From the NCBI GenBank assembly GCA_903921835.1, contig CAIXRL010000148.1:1-13708 (forward strand): a DNA stretch of 13,708 bases. The letters are read 5' to 3'. Both the position numbers and the translations under genes were made by a program. Source of the stretch: Candidatus Eiseniibacteriota bacterium. GTDB taxonomy: Bacteria; Eisenbacteria; RBG-16-71-46. The number at the start of each line of letters is the position of its first letter. Within the stretch, counting starts at the first letter, position 1. Positions 7,782-13,708 of this stretch are shown one piece after another. The notes under the pieces are model-generated. The model ran no database searches, had not been told where the DNA came from, and worked only from the letters and a program-made list of their open reading frames with translations.

Positions 7782-7790
7782 AATCTAGCA
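7782..7790 (-). promoter_or_regulatory. Candidate extended -10 promoter for the minus-strand operon
   Basis: Read on the minus strand, the sequence is TGC followed by TAGATT: an extended TGn plus a 4/6 match to TATAAT. No convincing -35 box is present. A start near 7775 would give a leader of about 45 nt before the TTG at 7730. The context TAGATTGCCCG resembles TAGCTTCGCCCG upstream of the fcl-like gene, which adds modest support. Confidence 0.35.
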
Positions 7791-7842
7791 CAGCGCCGCG
7801 CCGCCGCACCGGAGTGCGCGTGCGGGGTCCCGCGGCATGCGG

Positions 7843-7871
7843 TTGACACCCGCGGGAGCGATCTCGACACT
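7843..7871 (+). promoter_or_regulatory. Sigma-70-type promoter of the flippase gene
   Basis: A perfect -35 box TTGACA (7843-7848) is followed by a 17-bp spacer and GACACT (7866-7871), a 3/6 match to the -10 consensus. The predicted transcription start is at about 7878, only one or two bases before the ATG at 7880. The mRNA would therefore be leaderless or nearly so. In agreement, no Shine-Dalgarno is visible before the ATG. Confidence 0.55.
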
Positions 7872-7879
7872 GCGCGCCC

Positions 7880-9244
7880 ATGAACGACGGGCAACTCGAG
7901 GTGTGGCGAAGGCGGGCGGGCAGGCTGATGCTTGGCGCTGGAGCGAACGTCGCCTCGGCGCTGGGCGGCGCGATCCGCAACAAGCTGTTCGCACACTTCC
8001 TCGGAACCGCGGGGATGGGCGCGTTCGCCCAGGTCATGACCGCCACCTCGTGGCTCGGGACGGGCAGCGGGATGGGGCTGTCGCTCCCCGTGGCGCGTGC
8101 CGTGGGTGCCGCAACGGCGTCCGGCGACGACGCCGCGGTGCGCCGGGTGGTCTCCACCGCCCTCGCCGTGGTCGCGGTCGCGATCGCGTGCGTCGCCACC
8201 CTCGCCGCCGTGTTCGCGCCGGCGTGCGCGACCGCCCTGCTGGGGCCGCGGGCCGATCCGACGCTCGTGCGCCTGGCGCTCATCGCGGTCGCGGGCCTCG
8301 CGGTGCAGGCGGTGGCGCAAGGGCTCTTTGCCGGACGTTCGGACATGGTGGCGCCGCTCACCTACGCCATCGTCGGCAACCTCGGGGCCACCGCAGCGGT
8401 GCTCGCGCTGGTGCCGTTCTTCGGATTGCGCGGAGCGGTGCTCGGCGCCGCGTGCTTCTACCCCGCGGCCATCCTCGGTACGCTCGCGTGGCACTGGCGC
8501 TCGTACCGGACCGCGTTCCGTCCCGCGCCGGTCCCGCGCTTCGACCGCACCGAGGCGGGCGCGATGCTCAAGGTCGCGATGGCGGCGCTCGTGATGTCGC
8601 TGCTCGACCAGGGCGTGATGCTCGCCGTGCGCACCCACTTCGCACGCACGATGGGGCTCGCCGAGAACGGGCTGTTCCAGGCCGCGTTCGCGCTTTCCCA
8701 GCAGGCCGGCGCGGTCTTCTACGCCTACCTCAGCAGCTACGCGTTCGGGCGCATCAGCGGCGCCGGCGGCATCGAGGGCGTGCGTGCATACACCCAGCGG
8801 CAGTGGTCGGCGATCATGACGGTCGCCGCGCTGGCGTTCGCGGTGGCGATGCTGATCGCGACCCCGCTGATCCACCTGCTGTTCTCCCGTCAGTTCGATC
8901 CCGCGAGGCCCATGCTCCTCTGGACGCTGTTCGGTGAGTTCGCGAAGGTGGGCATGCAGGCGTGGATGATCGGCGCGCTGCCGCTGGGGGGCGTGCGGCT
9001 GTTCTTCCCGCTCGGGATTTCGTACGTGCTCGCATTCGCGGCCGGCTACGCGGGCGCCCTCGCACTCGGGCTCGGGGCCATGAGCCTCGCCGCGGCGTAC
9101 GCGTTCGCAGGCGCGTTCGCGCTGCTGCTCTCGGGCGTCGTGATGACGGTGCGCGGGGTGCCGCTCACGCCGCGCGGACTCGTGCTGCTGCTGGGAGCGC
9201 TTGCCGGCCTCGCGCTGCTGGCCTGGACGCTCGCCGGGCGCTGA
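7880..9244 (+). CDS. Wzx-like polysaccharide flippase (MOP superfamily)
   Basis: The product has 454 residues, typical of Wzx/RfbX-type transporters. Long hydrophobic stretches alternate with short basic loops across the whole length, consistent with 12-14 membrane helices. The N-terminal region ANVASALGGAIRNKLFAHFL (22-41), followed by G-x-G-x-F-A-Q, resembles the first helices of oligosaccharide flippases (PF01943/PF13440). The last 100 residues are strongly hydrophobic, ending LLAWTLAGR. The protein would move the undecaprenyl-linked repeat unit from the cytoplasmic to the periplasmic face of the inner membrane. The ATG at 7880 is the first plausible start and follows a strong -35 at the right distance for a leaderless transcript. 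The gene stands alone on its strand, divergent from the asnB operon. Its stop is 6 bp from the stop of the convergent CgeB-like gene. Confidence 0.87.
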   Translation: MNDGQLEVWRRRAGRLMLGAGANVASALGGAIRNKLFAHFLGTAGMGAFAQVMTATSWLGTGSGMGLSLPVARAVGAATASGDDAAVRRVVSTALAVVAVAIACVATLAAVFAPACATALLGPRADPTLVRLALIAVAGLAVQAVAQGLFAGRSDMVAPLTYAIVGNLGATAAVLALVPFFGLRGAVLGAACFYPAAILGTLAWHWRSYRTAFRPAPVPRFDRTEAGAMLKVAMAALVMSLLDQGVMLAVRTHFARTMGLAENGLFQAAFALSQQAGAVFYAYLSSYAFGRISGAGGIEGVRAYTQRQWSAIMTVAALAFAVAMLIATPLIHLLFSRQFDPARPMLLWTLFGEFAKVGMQAWMIGALPLGGVRLFFPLGISYVLAFAAGYAGALALGLGAMSLAAAYAFAGAFALLLSGVVMTVRGVPLTPRGLVLLLGALAGLALLAWTLAGR

Positions 9245-9250
9245 GCGCGG

Positions 9251-10409
9251 TCAGGCGGCCCGCACGAGGCGTCGTCGTCTGAGCTCCGCGAACAGCGCCT
9301 CGAAGCGCCTGGTCCACGTGTGGTCGCGGCGCGCCCTCTCGAACCCCGCGCGGCGCACGCGTTCGCGGGCGGCCGGGTCGGCGAGATAGAAGCGGCACTT
9401 GTCCACGAGTTCGTCGCGCGAGCGATACGTCTCGATCTCACGGCCCAGCTCGTAGAGTTCCTCGAGCTCGGGCAGCCACCCGGTGAGATAGAAGCCTCCG
9501 GCCATCGTGGCTTCGAACTCCCGCAGGCGGACCTGCCGCAAAGGCCGGAGCGTGCGATGCGTGTCGCCCAGCACCAGGAAGCCGAGATTGATACGGCTGC
9601 GGCTGAACAGGCGCACGTACGCCGCGTCGTCCACCGGACCGTGCAGGGCGCCGGCGTGCCGCGCACGCAGCCGCTTCCACGCTTCGCGATCCGCCAGGGC
9701 GATCCACGGCCGCCGCCCGCGCAGCGCGCTGCGCCCCAGTTCGAGAGCGGCGGCCATCCGGCCGCGCCCCTCTGCGGCGCCGCCCGTGATTCCGCGCGAT
9801 GCCTCCCATCCCTGTCCGAACGCATGCGCATCGATCCGGGCTTCGAGCAGCGCCAGCATCTGCGTCGTGCGGTCGGCGTACCGCTGGCCGGCAAATGTGA
9901 CATCGAGATCGGCCGGTCCCGCGAGCGCGGGGTAGGCCTCGGGGTGGGCGGCCATCGGCCAGTAGAGCGGTTCCGCGCCGGCCCGGCGGTAGCGCTCGAG
10001 CGCCTCGCGTTCCGGCACCAGGCAGAGATCGAATCCGGGCGCGATGCGGCGCACGAGATGGAACTGGTGCACGTTGTTACAGAAGAAGTTCACCACCGGC
10101 GCCACGGTGTTTCGCAGGTGCCCGATCGCCGCGGGTTCGACGTGGCTGTCGCTCACATAAGTGAGGACCAGGTCGACCCGGGCCGCCCGGTGCGACGCCT
10201 CGACCGCGGCGGTCAGGCGCTCGCTGAAGCGCGCGCGGCTCGCGGGTGGACGGCGCCGCGGGGTCGAGGTCGAACAGGGGCTGCACGCCCTCCTCGAACA
10301 GCACCACGTCGTGCCCCATCGCGACCAGCGGGTCGTGGAGGTTCGACCTCCACAGGCTGGAAGGGAACGCGGGGTTCGGGCTGGCGGGGATGGCGAGGAA
10401 GATGCGCAT
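9251..10409 (-). pseudogene. CgeB-like GT-B glycosyltransferase, broken by a frameshift
   Basis: The gene is split over two frames. The 5' part starts with ATG at 10409 (MRIFLAIPASPNPAFPSSLW) and reads in one frame to about 10239, ending DLDPAAPSTREPR. The 3' part continues in another frame from TTC at 10226-10228 as RFSERLTAAVEASHRAARVD and ends at 9251. The shift is at a GC-dinucleotide run (10229-10238); losing one base or gaining one GC unit would restore a protein of about 385 residues. The 3' part has family-like motifs: NFFCNNVHQFHL, DVTFAGQRYADR, LREFEATMAGGFYLTGWLPE and a helical C-terminus, as in CgeB/Glyco_trans_1_2 (PF13524) glycosyltransferases. As written, only a 301-residue product from a GTG at 10156, lacking about 85 N-terminal residues, is directly readable. 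This could be real inactivation, slippage-based switching or a sequencing error. It follows the methyltransferase gene by 37 bp. Confidence 0.8.
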
Positions 10410-10446
10410 TGCGTTTCGGCGCGGGGTCCGCGAGCGCCGCGCGACG

Positions 10447-11052
10447 CTACCGGATCCCCTCGGCGATGCAGACCGGGTAGAAATGGAGCGTGTTGAGCAC
10501 GTGGCGCACGTCCCGGAATCCCGCCTCACGCAGCAGTCGTTCGAGCCGCGCCGGGCTGAAGCCGCTGCGGTGGAACGCGTAGGGGTTCTTCTGGCTGCCG
10601 TAGACCAGGCGGTAGTACCAGTCCTTGGACGCCTCGTCGGGCTGCGCGAGCAGCTGCCGCGCCGTCTCCTCGAAGTCGGGCACGTCCACGTGGCAGACGC
10701 CGCCCGGCTTGAGCAACGAGTGCCAGTAGCGCAGGACCGCGGGGACTTCAGGGTAGGCAATGTGCTCCAGCACCTGCACGCTGCGGATTTCGTCCACCGT
10801 GCCCGGTTCGAAGGGCAGCGCGTCCACCCTGCCGTAGCGGTCCACGACGCAGTGCTGGGGCCGGCCGGGGCCGTGTTCGAGCGTGGCCTGCGACTCCTCG
10901 CGGACGTAGTAGTGATCCACAGTCGTGCGGTTCAGGCCGGCCAGGTCCGGTCGCTCGCTCGCGAGGTGGGAATAGCCCGGGACCTCCACGTCGATGTTGA
11001 CGTAGCCATCGAGGTAGACCGTGCCGCAGCCGACGTGGAGCCGGAGTGCCAT
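10447..11052 (-). CDS. Small class I SAM-dependent methyltransferase
   Basis: The product has 201 residues. It opens directly with the SAM-binding region LHVGCGTVYLDGYVNID (5-21), followed by SVQVLEHI (91-98) and LLKPGGV (113-119). Its C-terminal tail YGSQKNPYAFHRSGFSP (151-167) is typical of small methyltransferases found beside glycosyltransferases (COG4627-like). The open frame extends another 143 codons upstream, but the ATG at 11052 is favoured because the domain starts there and GAAAGG lies 6-7 bases before it. A well-formed promoter lies about 80 bp upstream. The 37-bp gap to the CgeB-like gene suggests a two-gene transcript. It probably methylates a sugar or a glycan terminus; substrate unknown. 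A terminal O-methyl group would be one way to cap chain growth, but nothing in the sequence shows this. Confidence 0.86.
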   Translation of the reverse strand: MALRLHVGCGTVYLDGYVNIDVEVPGYSHLASERPDLAGLNRTTVDHYYVREESQATLEHGPGRPQHCVVDRYGRVDALPFEPGTVDEIRSVQVLEHIAYPEVPAVLRYWHSLLKPGGVCHVDVPDFEETARQLLAQPDEASKDWYYRLVYGSQKNPYAFHRSGFSPARLERLLREAGFRDVRHVLNTLHFYPVCIAEGIR

Positions 11053-11133
11053 GCCGAACCTTTCGCGTGGAATGCCGGACGGGCGCCGCAGCGGACGCCG
11101 AATCGGGAACGACCCCGAGCAGGACGGCGCGCG

Positions 11134-11162
11134 ATGATGCGGCCTGCCCCGGGGGTGGTCAA
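11134..11162 (-). promoter_or_regulatory. Sigma-70-type promoter for the methyltransferase/CgeB-like unit
   Basis: On the minus strand, TTGACC (11162-11157) is followed by a 17-bp spacer and CATCAT (11139-11134), a 4/6 match to TATAAT. The predicted start is near 11127, giving a leader of about 75 nt to the ATG at 11052. The bases after the -10 (CGCGCGCC) resemble those after the flippase -10 (GCGCGCCC). Confidence 0.5.
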
Positions 11163-11166
11163 GCGC
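11155..11166 (-). repeat. 12-bp direct repeat, copy 2 (gtggtcaagcgc)
   Basis: Exact match to 7766-7777. It covers the -35 box of the promoter at 11134-11162. See copy 1. Confidence 0.3.
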
Positions 11167-11324
11167 ACCCCGGAGACCGCAGCCGCGCCCCGCGGGTGTC
11201 GCGCGCCTGCGGCCTGCGATACGCTGCAACCGGTTCGCCGCGCTCCGCCCCCGCCCGTCGAGCCCGGCCGGTCCGGCGGCACGACGACGGTCGAAGGGCG
11301 GACGCCGGCCCATGATTCGGGATG

Positions 11325-11332
11325 AGGAGGGG
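11325..11332 (+). promoter_or_regulatory. Strong Shine-Dalgarno that fixes the FkbM start
   Basis: AGGAGGGG ends 7 bases before the ATG at 11340. It overlaps the codons just after the alternative in-frame ATG at 11322, so 11340 is the better start. Confidence 0.7.
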
Positions 11333-11339
11333 AGCACGG

Positions 11340-12152
11340 ATGAGCATGGAAGATCTGTCGCTGCCCCGCCGGGCGGTGCGCGCCGCCCGGGCGGCGCTGC
11401 GGCGCAGTGCCCTCGGGCACTGGCTCGAACGCCGCCGCCAGCTGGAGGCGGCGCGCTCGTGGAGCAATGCCGACGAGGCAATGCGCACGTTCTACTCCGC
11501 GATCGCCGGCCCCGGTGAACTCGTGTTCGACGTCGGCGCGAACGTCGGCAACCGCACCAAGGTGTTCCTGCGTCTTGGCGCCCGCGTGATCGCGATCGAG
11601 CCGCAGCCGTCGTGCGCTTCGCTGCTGGCCGAGGCGTTCGGGGCGGACCCGCGCGTCACCCTGGTGCGCGAGGCGCTGGGAGCGGCGCCCGGCATGGCCC
11701 GGATGCGACTGAGCGAAGCCACGACGATCTCGTCGATGTCCTCGAACTGGATCGAGGCGGTCCGCTCCAGCGGCCGCTTCGCCTCCTACCGCTGGGATCG
11801 GACGATCTCGGTTCCGGTGACGACTCTCGACGCCCTGATCGAGCGCCACGGCGCGCCGGTGTTCATCAAGATCGACGTCGAGGGCTTCGAGTTCGAGGTG
11901 CTGAAGGGGCTCTCCCGCCCGGTCCGCCTGGTGTCGTTCGAGTTCACGCCCGAGTGCGCCGAAACCGCGCTGTCGTGCATCGCCCGCCTCGAGTTGCTCG
12001 GGTTCAGCCAGTTCAACTACTCCGCGGAGGAGACCATGCGATTCGAGAGCGCCGAGTGGAGCAGCGCCTCGGACCTGTGCACCCGGCTCGAGGCATTGCG
12101 CGGGGACGTGCGGGTGTTTGGCGACGTCTACGCTCGCGCCGGGGGGGCGTAG
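11340..12152 (+). CDS. FkbM-family SAM-dependent methyltransferase
   Basis: The product has 270 residues. After a basic N-terminal helix (8-40), the FkbM core (PF05050) shows motif I LVFDVGANVGNRT (61-73), an acidic residue in IAIEPQP (84-90), the TTLDALI segment (151-157) and the hallmark KIDVEGFE (167-174). Members O-methylate hydroxyl groups on polyketides, sugars and glycans; the polysaccharide context favours sugar methylation. The ATG at 11340 is chosen over the in-frame ATGs at 11322 and 11346 because of a strong AGGAGGGG 7 bases upstream. The gene is divergent from the small methyltransferase across a 287-bp spacer in which I could not find a convincing plus-strand promoter. A strong hairpin follows about 17 bp after the stop. 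The exact acceptor cannot be told. Confidence 0.92.
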   Translation: MSMEDLSLPRRAVRAARAALRRSALGHWLERRRQLEAARSWSNADEAMRTFYSAIAGPGELVFDVGANVGNRTKVFLRLGARVIAIEPQPSCASLLAEAFGADPRVTLVREALGAAPGMARMRLSEATTISSMSSNWIEAVRSSGRFASYRWDRTISVPVTTLDALIERHGAPVFIKIDVEGFEFEVLKGLSRPVRLVSFEFTPECAETALSCIARLELLGFSQFNYSAEETMRFESAEWSSASDLCTRLEALRGDVRVFGDVYARAGGA

Positions 12153-12168
12153 CCAGACGCTTTCCGAA

Positions 12169-12192
12169 GCGCCACCCGCGTGCGGGTGGCGT
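12169..12192 (+). terminator. Strong GC hairpin after the FkbM gene, terminator-like
   Basis: The arms gccacccg (12171-12178) and cgggtggc (12183-12190) pair perfectly around a cgtg loop. A further C-G and a G-T pair extend the stem to 12169/12192, about 10 bp in all. Only a weak T-rich stretch (gtcctgttg) follows, so intrinsic termination is plausible but not certain. The nearly perfect symmetry means it could act on either strand. Confidence 0.5.
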
Positions 12193-12196
12193 CCTG

Positions 12197-12226
12197 TTGC
12201 CGCTGTCGGTGGCGGCGGTGTAGCTT
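12197..12226 (+). promoter_or_regulatory. Candidate promoter for the fcl-like gene
   Basis: TTGCCG (12197-12202) and TAGCTT (12221-12226) are separated by 18 bp, directly after the terminator-like hairpin. The -10 context (TAGCTTCGCCCG) resembles TAGATTGCCCG upstream of the asnB operon. It would give a long leader of about 190 nt before the start at 12424. That leader contains two small, mutually overlapping hairpins (12341-12355 and 12353-12364) but no recognisable riboswitch. Confidence 0.3.
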
Positions 12227-12410
12227 CGCCCGTCATTCCGAAGGGTCTTCCGCGATTCGGCATCAGGGGCGGCCGACGCCGGCCCGCCCGGCTCGGCATC
12301 CTGCCTTGCTTTCACCGCATCCCGTCGCGACTCCGGACCCGCTGCCGCGGGTAGCCCCAGGGCTGCGTCGCTCCTCGGACGCACCGCCATCGTTCAACCA
12401 TGACGCCGAG

Positions 12411-12416
12411 GGAGGG
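12411..12416 (+). promoter_or_regulatory. Shine-Dalgarno that favours the GTG start of the fcl-like gene
   Basis: GGAGGG lies 7 bases before the GTG at 12424. The upstream in-frame ATG at 12400 has no purine-rich site before it. Confidence 0.6.
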
Positions 12417-12423
12417 TGATTCG

Positions 12424-13392
12424 GTGCGCAAGGAGCGTCTCGTGGATTCCAATACCCGTATCGCCGTCACCGGCGGCGGCGGCTTCCTGGGCTCGCACGT
12501 CATGGAGTCCCTGGCGCGAGCCGGCCACCGGAACGCGGTCGCCATCCGCTCGCGTGACTACGACCTCGTCCACGAGGATGGCGTCGCGCGCATGCTCGCC
12601 GAGGTGAAGCCGCGGGCCATCGTTCATCTCGCGGCCGTCGTGGGCGGGATCGGCGCCAACCGCGTTCACCCCGGTTCGTTCTTCTACCAGAACCTGTTGA
12701 TGGGTTCGCTGCTCATGGAGCACGCGCGGCGCGCCGGGGTGGAACGCTTCCTGAACGTGGGCACGATCTGTTCGTATCCCAAGTTCACGCCGGTGCCGTT
12801 CCGCGAGGAGGATCTCTGGAATGGATACCCCGAGGAGACCAACGCACCCTACGGGCTCGCGAAGAAGATGCTGCTCGTGCAGTCGGCGGCCTACCGGCAG
12901 GAGTACGGTTTCGACTCGAGCAGCGTCCTGCTGGTGAACCTCTACGGCCCGCGCGACAACTTCGACCCCGCCAGCTCGCACGTGATCCCGGCGCTCCTTC
13001 GCAGGTGCATGGAGGCCGTGGAGCGGGGCGATCGCGAGATCGAGGTATGGGGCACGGGCAACGCGACGCGCGAGTTCCTCTACGTGGAGGATGCCGCGGA
13101 AGCGATCGCGATCGCGCTCTCGAGGCTGGACGGCAGCGATCCCATCAACATCGGCTCGGGGCGCGAGATCTCGATCCGTGAACTGGTCGAGCTGATTGCC
13201 CGGCTGTGTGGTTTCACCGGCACGCTGCGCTGGGATGCCAGCAAGCCGGACGGACAGCCGCGTCGCTGCCTCGAGGTCTCGAAGTCCGCCGAGCGCCTTG
13301 GCTGGCGCTCGCACACGGCGTTCGAGGAAGGGCTCGCGCGCACGATCGAGTGGTACCGTGCGGCCCGCGTGAAGTCCGGCGCGTCCGCCTGA
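12424..13392 (+). CDS. fcl: GDP-L-fucose synthase-like NAD(P)-dependent epimerase/reductase
   Basis: The product has 322 residues from the GTG start, close to the usual 320 or so for Fcl/WcaG. It is an extended SDR: the dinucleotide-binding GGGGFLG is at 17-23, the catalytic pair Y143-x3-K147 is in YGLAKK, and the NLYGPRDNFDP...SHVIPALLRR stretch (162-184) is diagnostic of GDP-L-fucose synthases, with H176 matching their conserved histidine. The position normally occupied by the catalytic serine aligns, by my hand alignment on the YPK triplet, with T114 in VGTICSYPK; C116 fits the conserved cysteine. The reaction in the family is 3,5-epimerisation and 4-reduction of GDP-4-keto-6-deoxymannose to GDP-L-fucose. 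No GDP-mannose dehydratase (gmd) is in the window, so a related GDP-sugar product remains possible. GTG at 12424 is preferred over ATG at 12400 on Shine-Dalgarno evidence. A GT2 gene follows 7 bp later. Confidence 0.88.
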   Translation: MRKERLVDSNTRIAVTGGGGFLGSHVMESLARAGHRNAVAIRSRDYDLVHEDGVARMLAEVKPRAIVHLAAVVGGIGANRVHPGSFFYQNLLMGSLLMEHARRAGVERFLNVGTICSYPKFTPVPFREEDLWNGYPEETNAPYGLAKKMLLVQSAAYRQEYGFDSSSVLLVNLYGPRDNFDPASSHVIPALLRRCMEAVERGDREIEVWGTGNATREFLYVEDAAEAIAIALSRLDGSDPINIGSGREISIRELVELIARLCGFTGTLRWDASKPDGQPRRCLEVSKSAERLGWRSHTAFEEGLARTIEWYRAARVKSGASA

Positions 13393-13399
13393 GCGAAAC

Positions 13400-13708
13400 G
13401 TGTTCTCCGTCGTCGTGCCCACGCGCGGCGACCCGGGCAGGCTCGAGGGGCTGCTCGCGGCGCTGGAGGCGCAGAGCCTTCCGCGCGAGCGCTTCGAGCT
13501 GCTGCTCGCGCTCGACGGCGGCGCGCTCGAGCCCGCACTCGCGACCCGGGTCGGGGCGCTGAACGGCCGCGTCGCCCGCCTCGGGCAGCGCCGTGGCCCC
13601 GGCGCGGCGCGCAACGCGGCGGCGGCGCTTGCGCGCTTCGAATGGCTCGCGTTCACCGAGGACGATTGCGTGCCCGCGTCCGACTGGCTCGCCCGCGCCG
13701 CCGAGCGC
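13400..13708 (+). CDS. GT2-family glycosyltransferase, 5' part
   Basis: The frame opens with a GTG 7 bp after the fcl-like stop and runs off the window; 103 residues are visible. It reads MFSVVVPTRGDPGRLEGLL, then LLLALDGG, the RGPGAARNAA segment (64-73) and the acidic FTEDDCVP (84-91), which supplies the metal-binding DxD-like residues of a GT-A fold. These features match GT2 enzymes of polysaccharide loci. The Shine-Dalgarno is weak (gagcgaaac), so expression probably relies on coupling to the fcl-like gene. It could use the GDP-sugar made by that enzyme, which is inference from position only. Confidence 0.85.
   Translation, partial: MFSVVVPTRGDPGRLEGLLAALEAQSLPRERFELLLALDGGALEPALATRVGALNGRVARLGQRRGPGAARNAAAALARFEWLAFTEDDCVPASDWLARAAER

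Noticed and set aside
10226..10241. Programmed +1 ribosomal frameshift as explanation of the split glycosyltransferase
   Set aside because: No known slippery motif, rare-codon pause or stop codon stands at the junction. A length change in the GC run is simpler.
11197..11225. Possible promoter for the FkbM gene around GATACGCT (11218-11225)
   Set aside because: The -10 match is weak and no -35-like hexamer lies at the right distance.
10932..12299. Minus-strand open frame of 455 codons opposite the FkbM gene
   Set aside because: The FkbM gene on the plus strand has diagnostic motifs and a strong Shine-Dalgarno; the antisense frame has neither.

Overview
The window is about 13.7 kb of very GC-rich (roughly 70% by eye) bacterial DNA. 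Nearly all of it is coding, and it reads as part of a surface polysaccharide (O-antigen, capsule or exopolysaccharide) biosynthesis locus of the Wzx/Wzy type. No rRNA, tRNA, CRISPR or phage gene is visible. The host cannot be named from this sequence. High GC, non-ATG starts (GTG, TTG) and long antisense shadow ORFs fit an environmental high-GC bacterium, but that is inference.

Layout. (1) Plus strand, 1-2927: the 3' part of a Wzy/O-antigen ligase-type membrane protein; a 187-bp spacer holding an 82-bp imperfect palindrome and smaller hairpins; a GT4 glycosyltransferase; and a SAM methyltransferase overlapping it by 11 bp. (2) Minus strand, 7730 to 3016: a tightly packed operon read as methyltransferase, AsnB-type glutamine amidotransferase, GT2 glycosyltransferase, GT4 glycosyltransferase, with a 4-bp gap followed by two 4-bp ATGA overlaps. 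(3) Plus strand, 7880-9244: a Wzx-like flippase, divergent from operon 2 and with its own near-leaderless promoter. (4) Minus strand, 11052 to 9251: a SAM methyltransferase followed by a CgeB-like glycosyltransferase broken by a frameshift in a GC-dinucleotide run. (5) Plus strand, 11340-13708: an FkbM-family methyltransferase, a terminator-like hairpin, a GDP-L-fucose synthase-like reductase/epimerase, and the start of a GT2 glycosyltransferase that runs off the window.

How the genes fit together (family knowledge plus inference). The Fcl-like enzyme would supply a GDP-deoxyhexose. Five glycosyltransferases, one of them probably disrupted, would assemble a lipid-linked repeat unit. The four methyltransferases and the AsnB-type enzyme could decorate it with methyl and amide groups. 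The flippase would move it across the inner membrane and the Wzy-like protein would polymerise or ligate it. No priming sugar-phosphate transferase, Wzz chain-length regulator or export channel lies in the window, so the locus continues on both sides. The frequent strand switches suggest assembly from modules. I see no clearly new biological system. The most notable items are the frameshifted glycosyltransferase, the 82-bp palindromic element, and the compact promoters with little or no leader.
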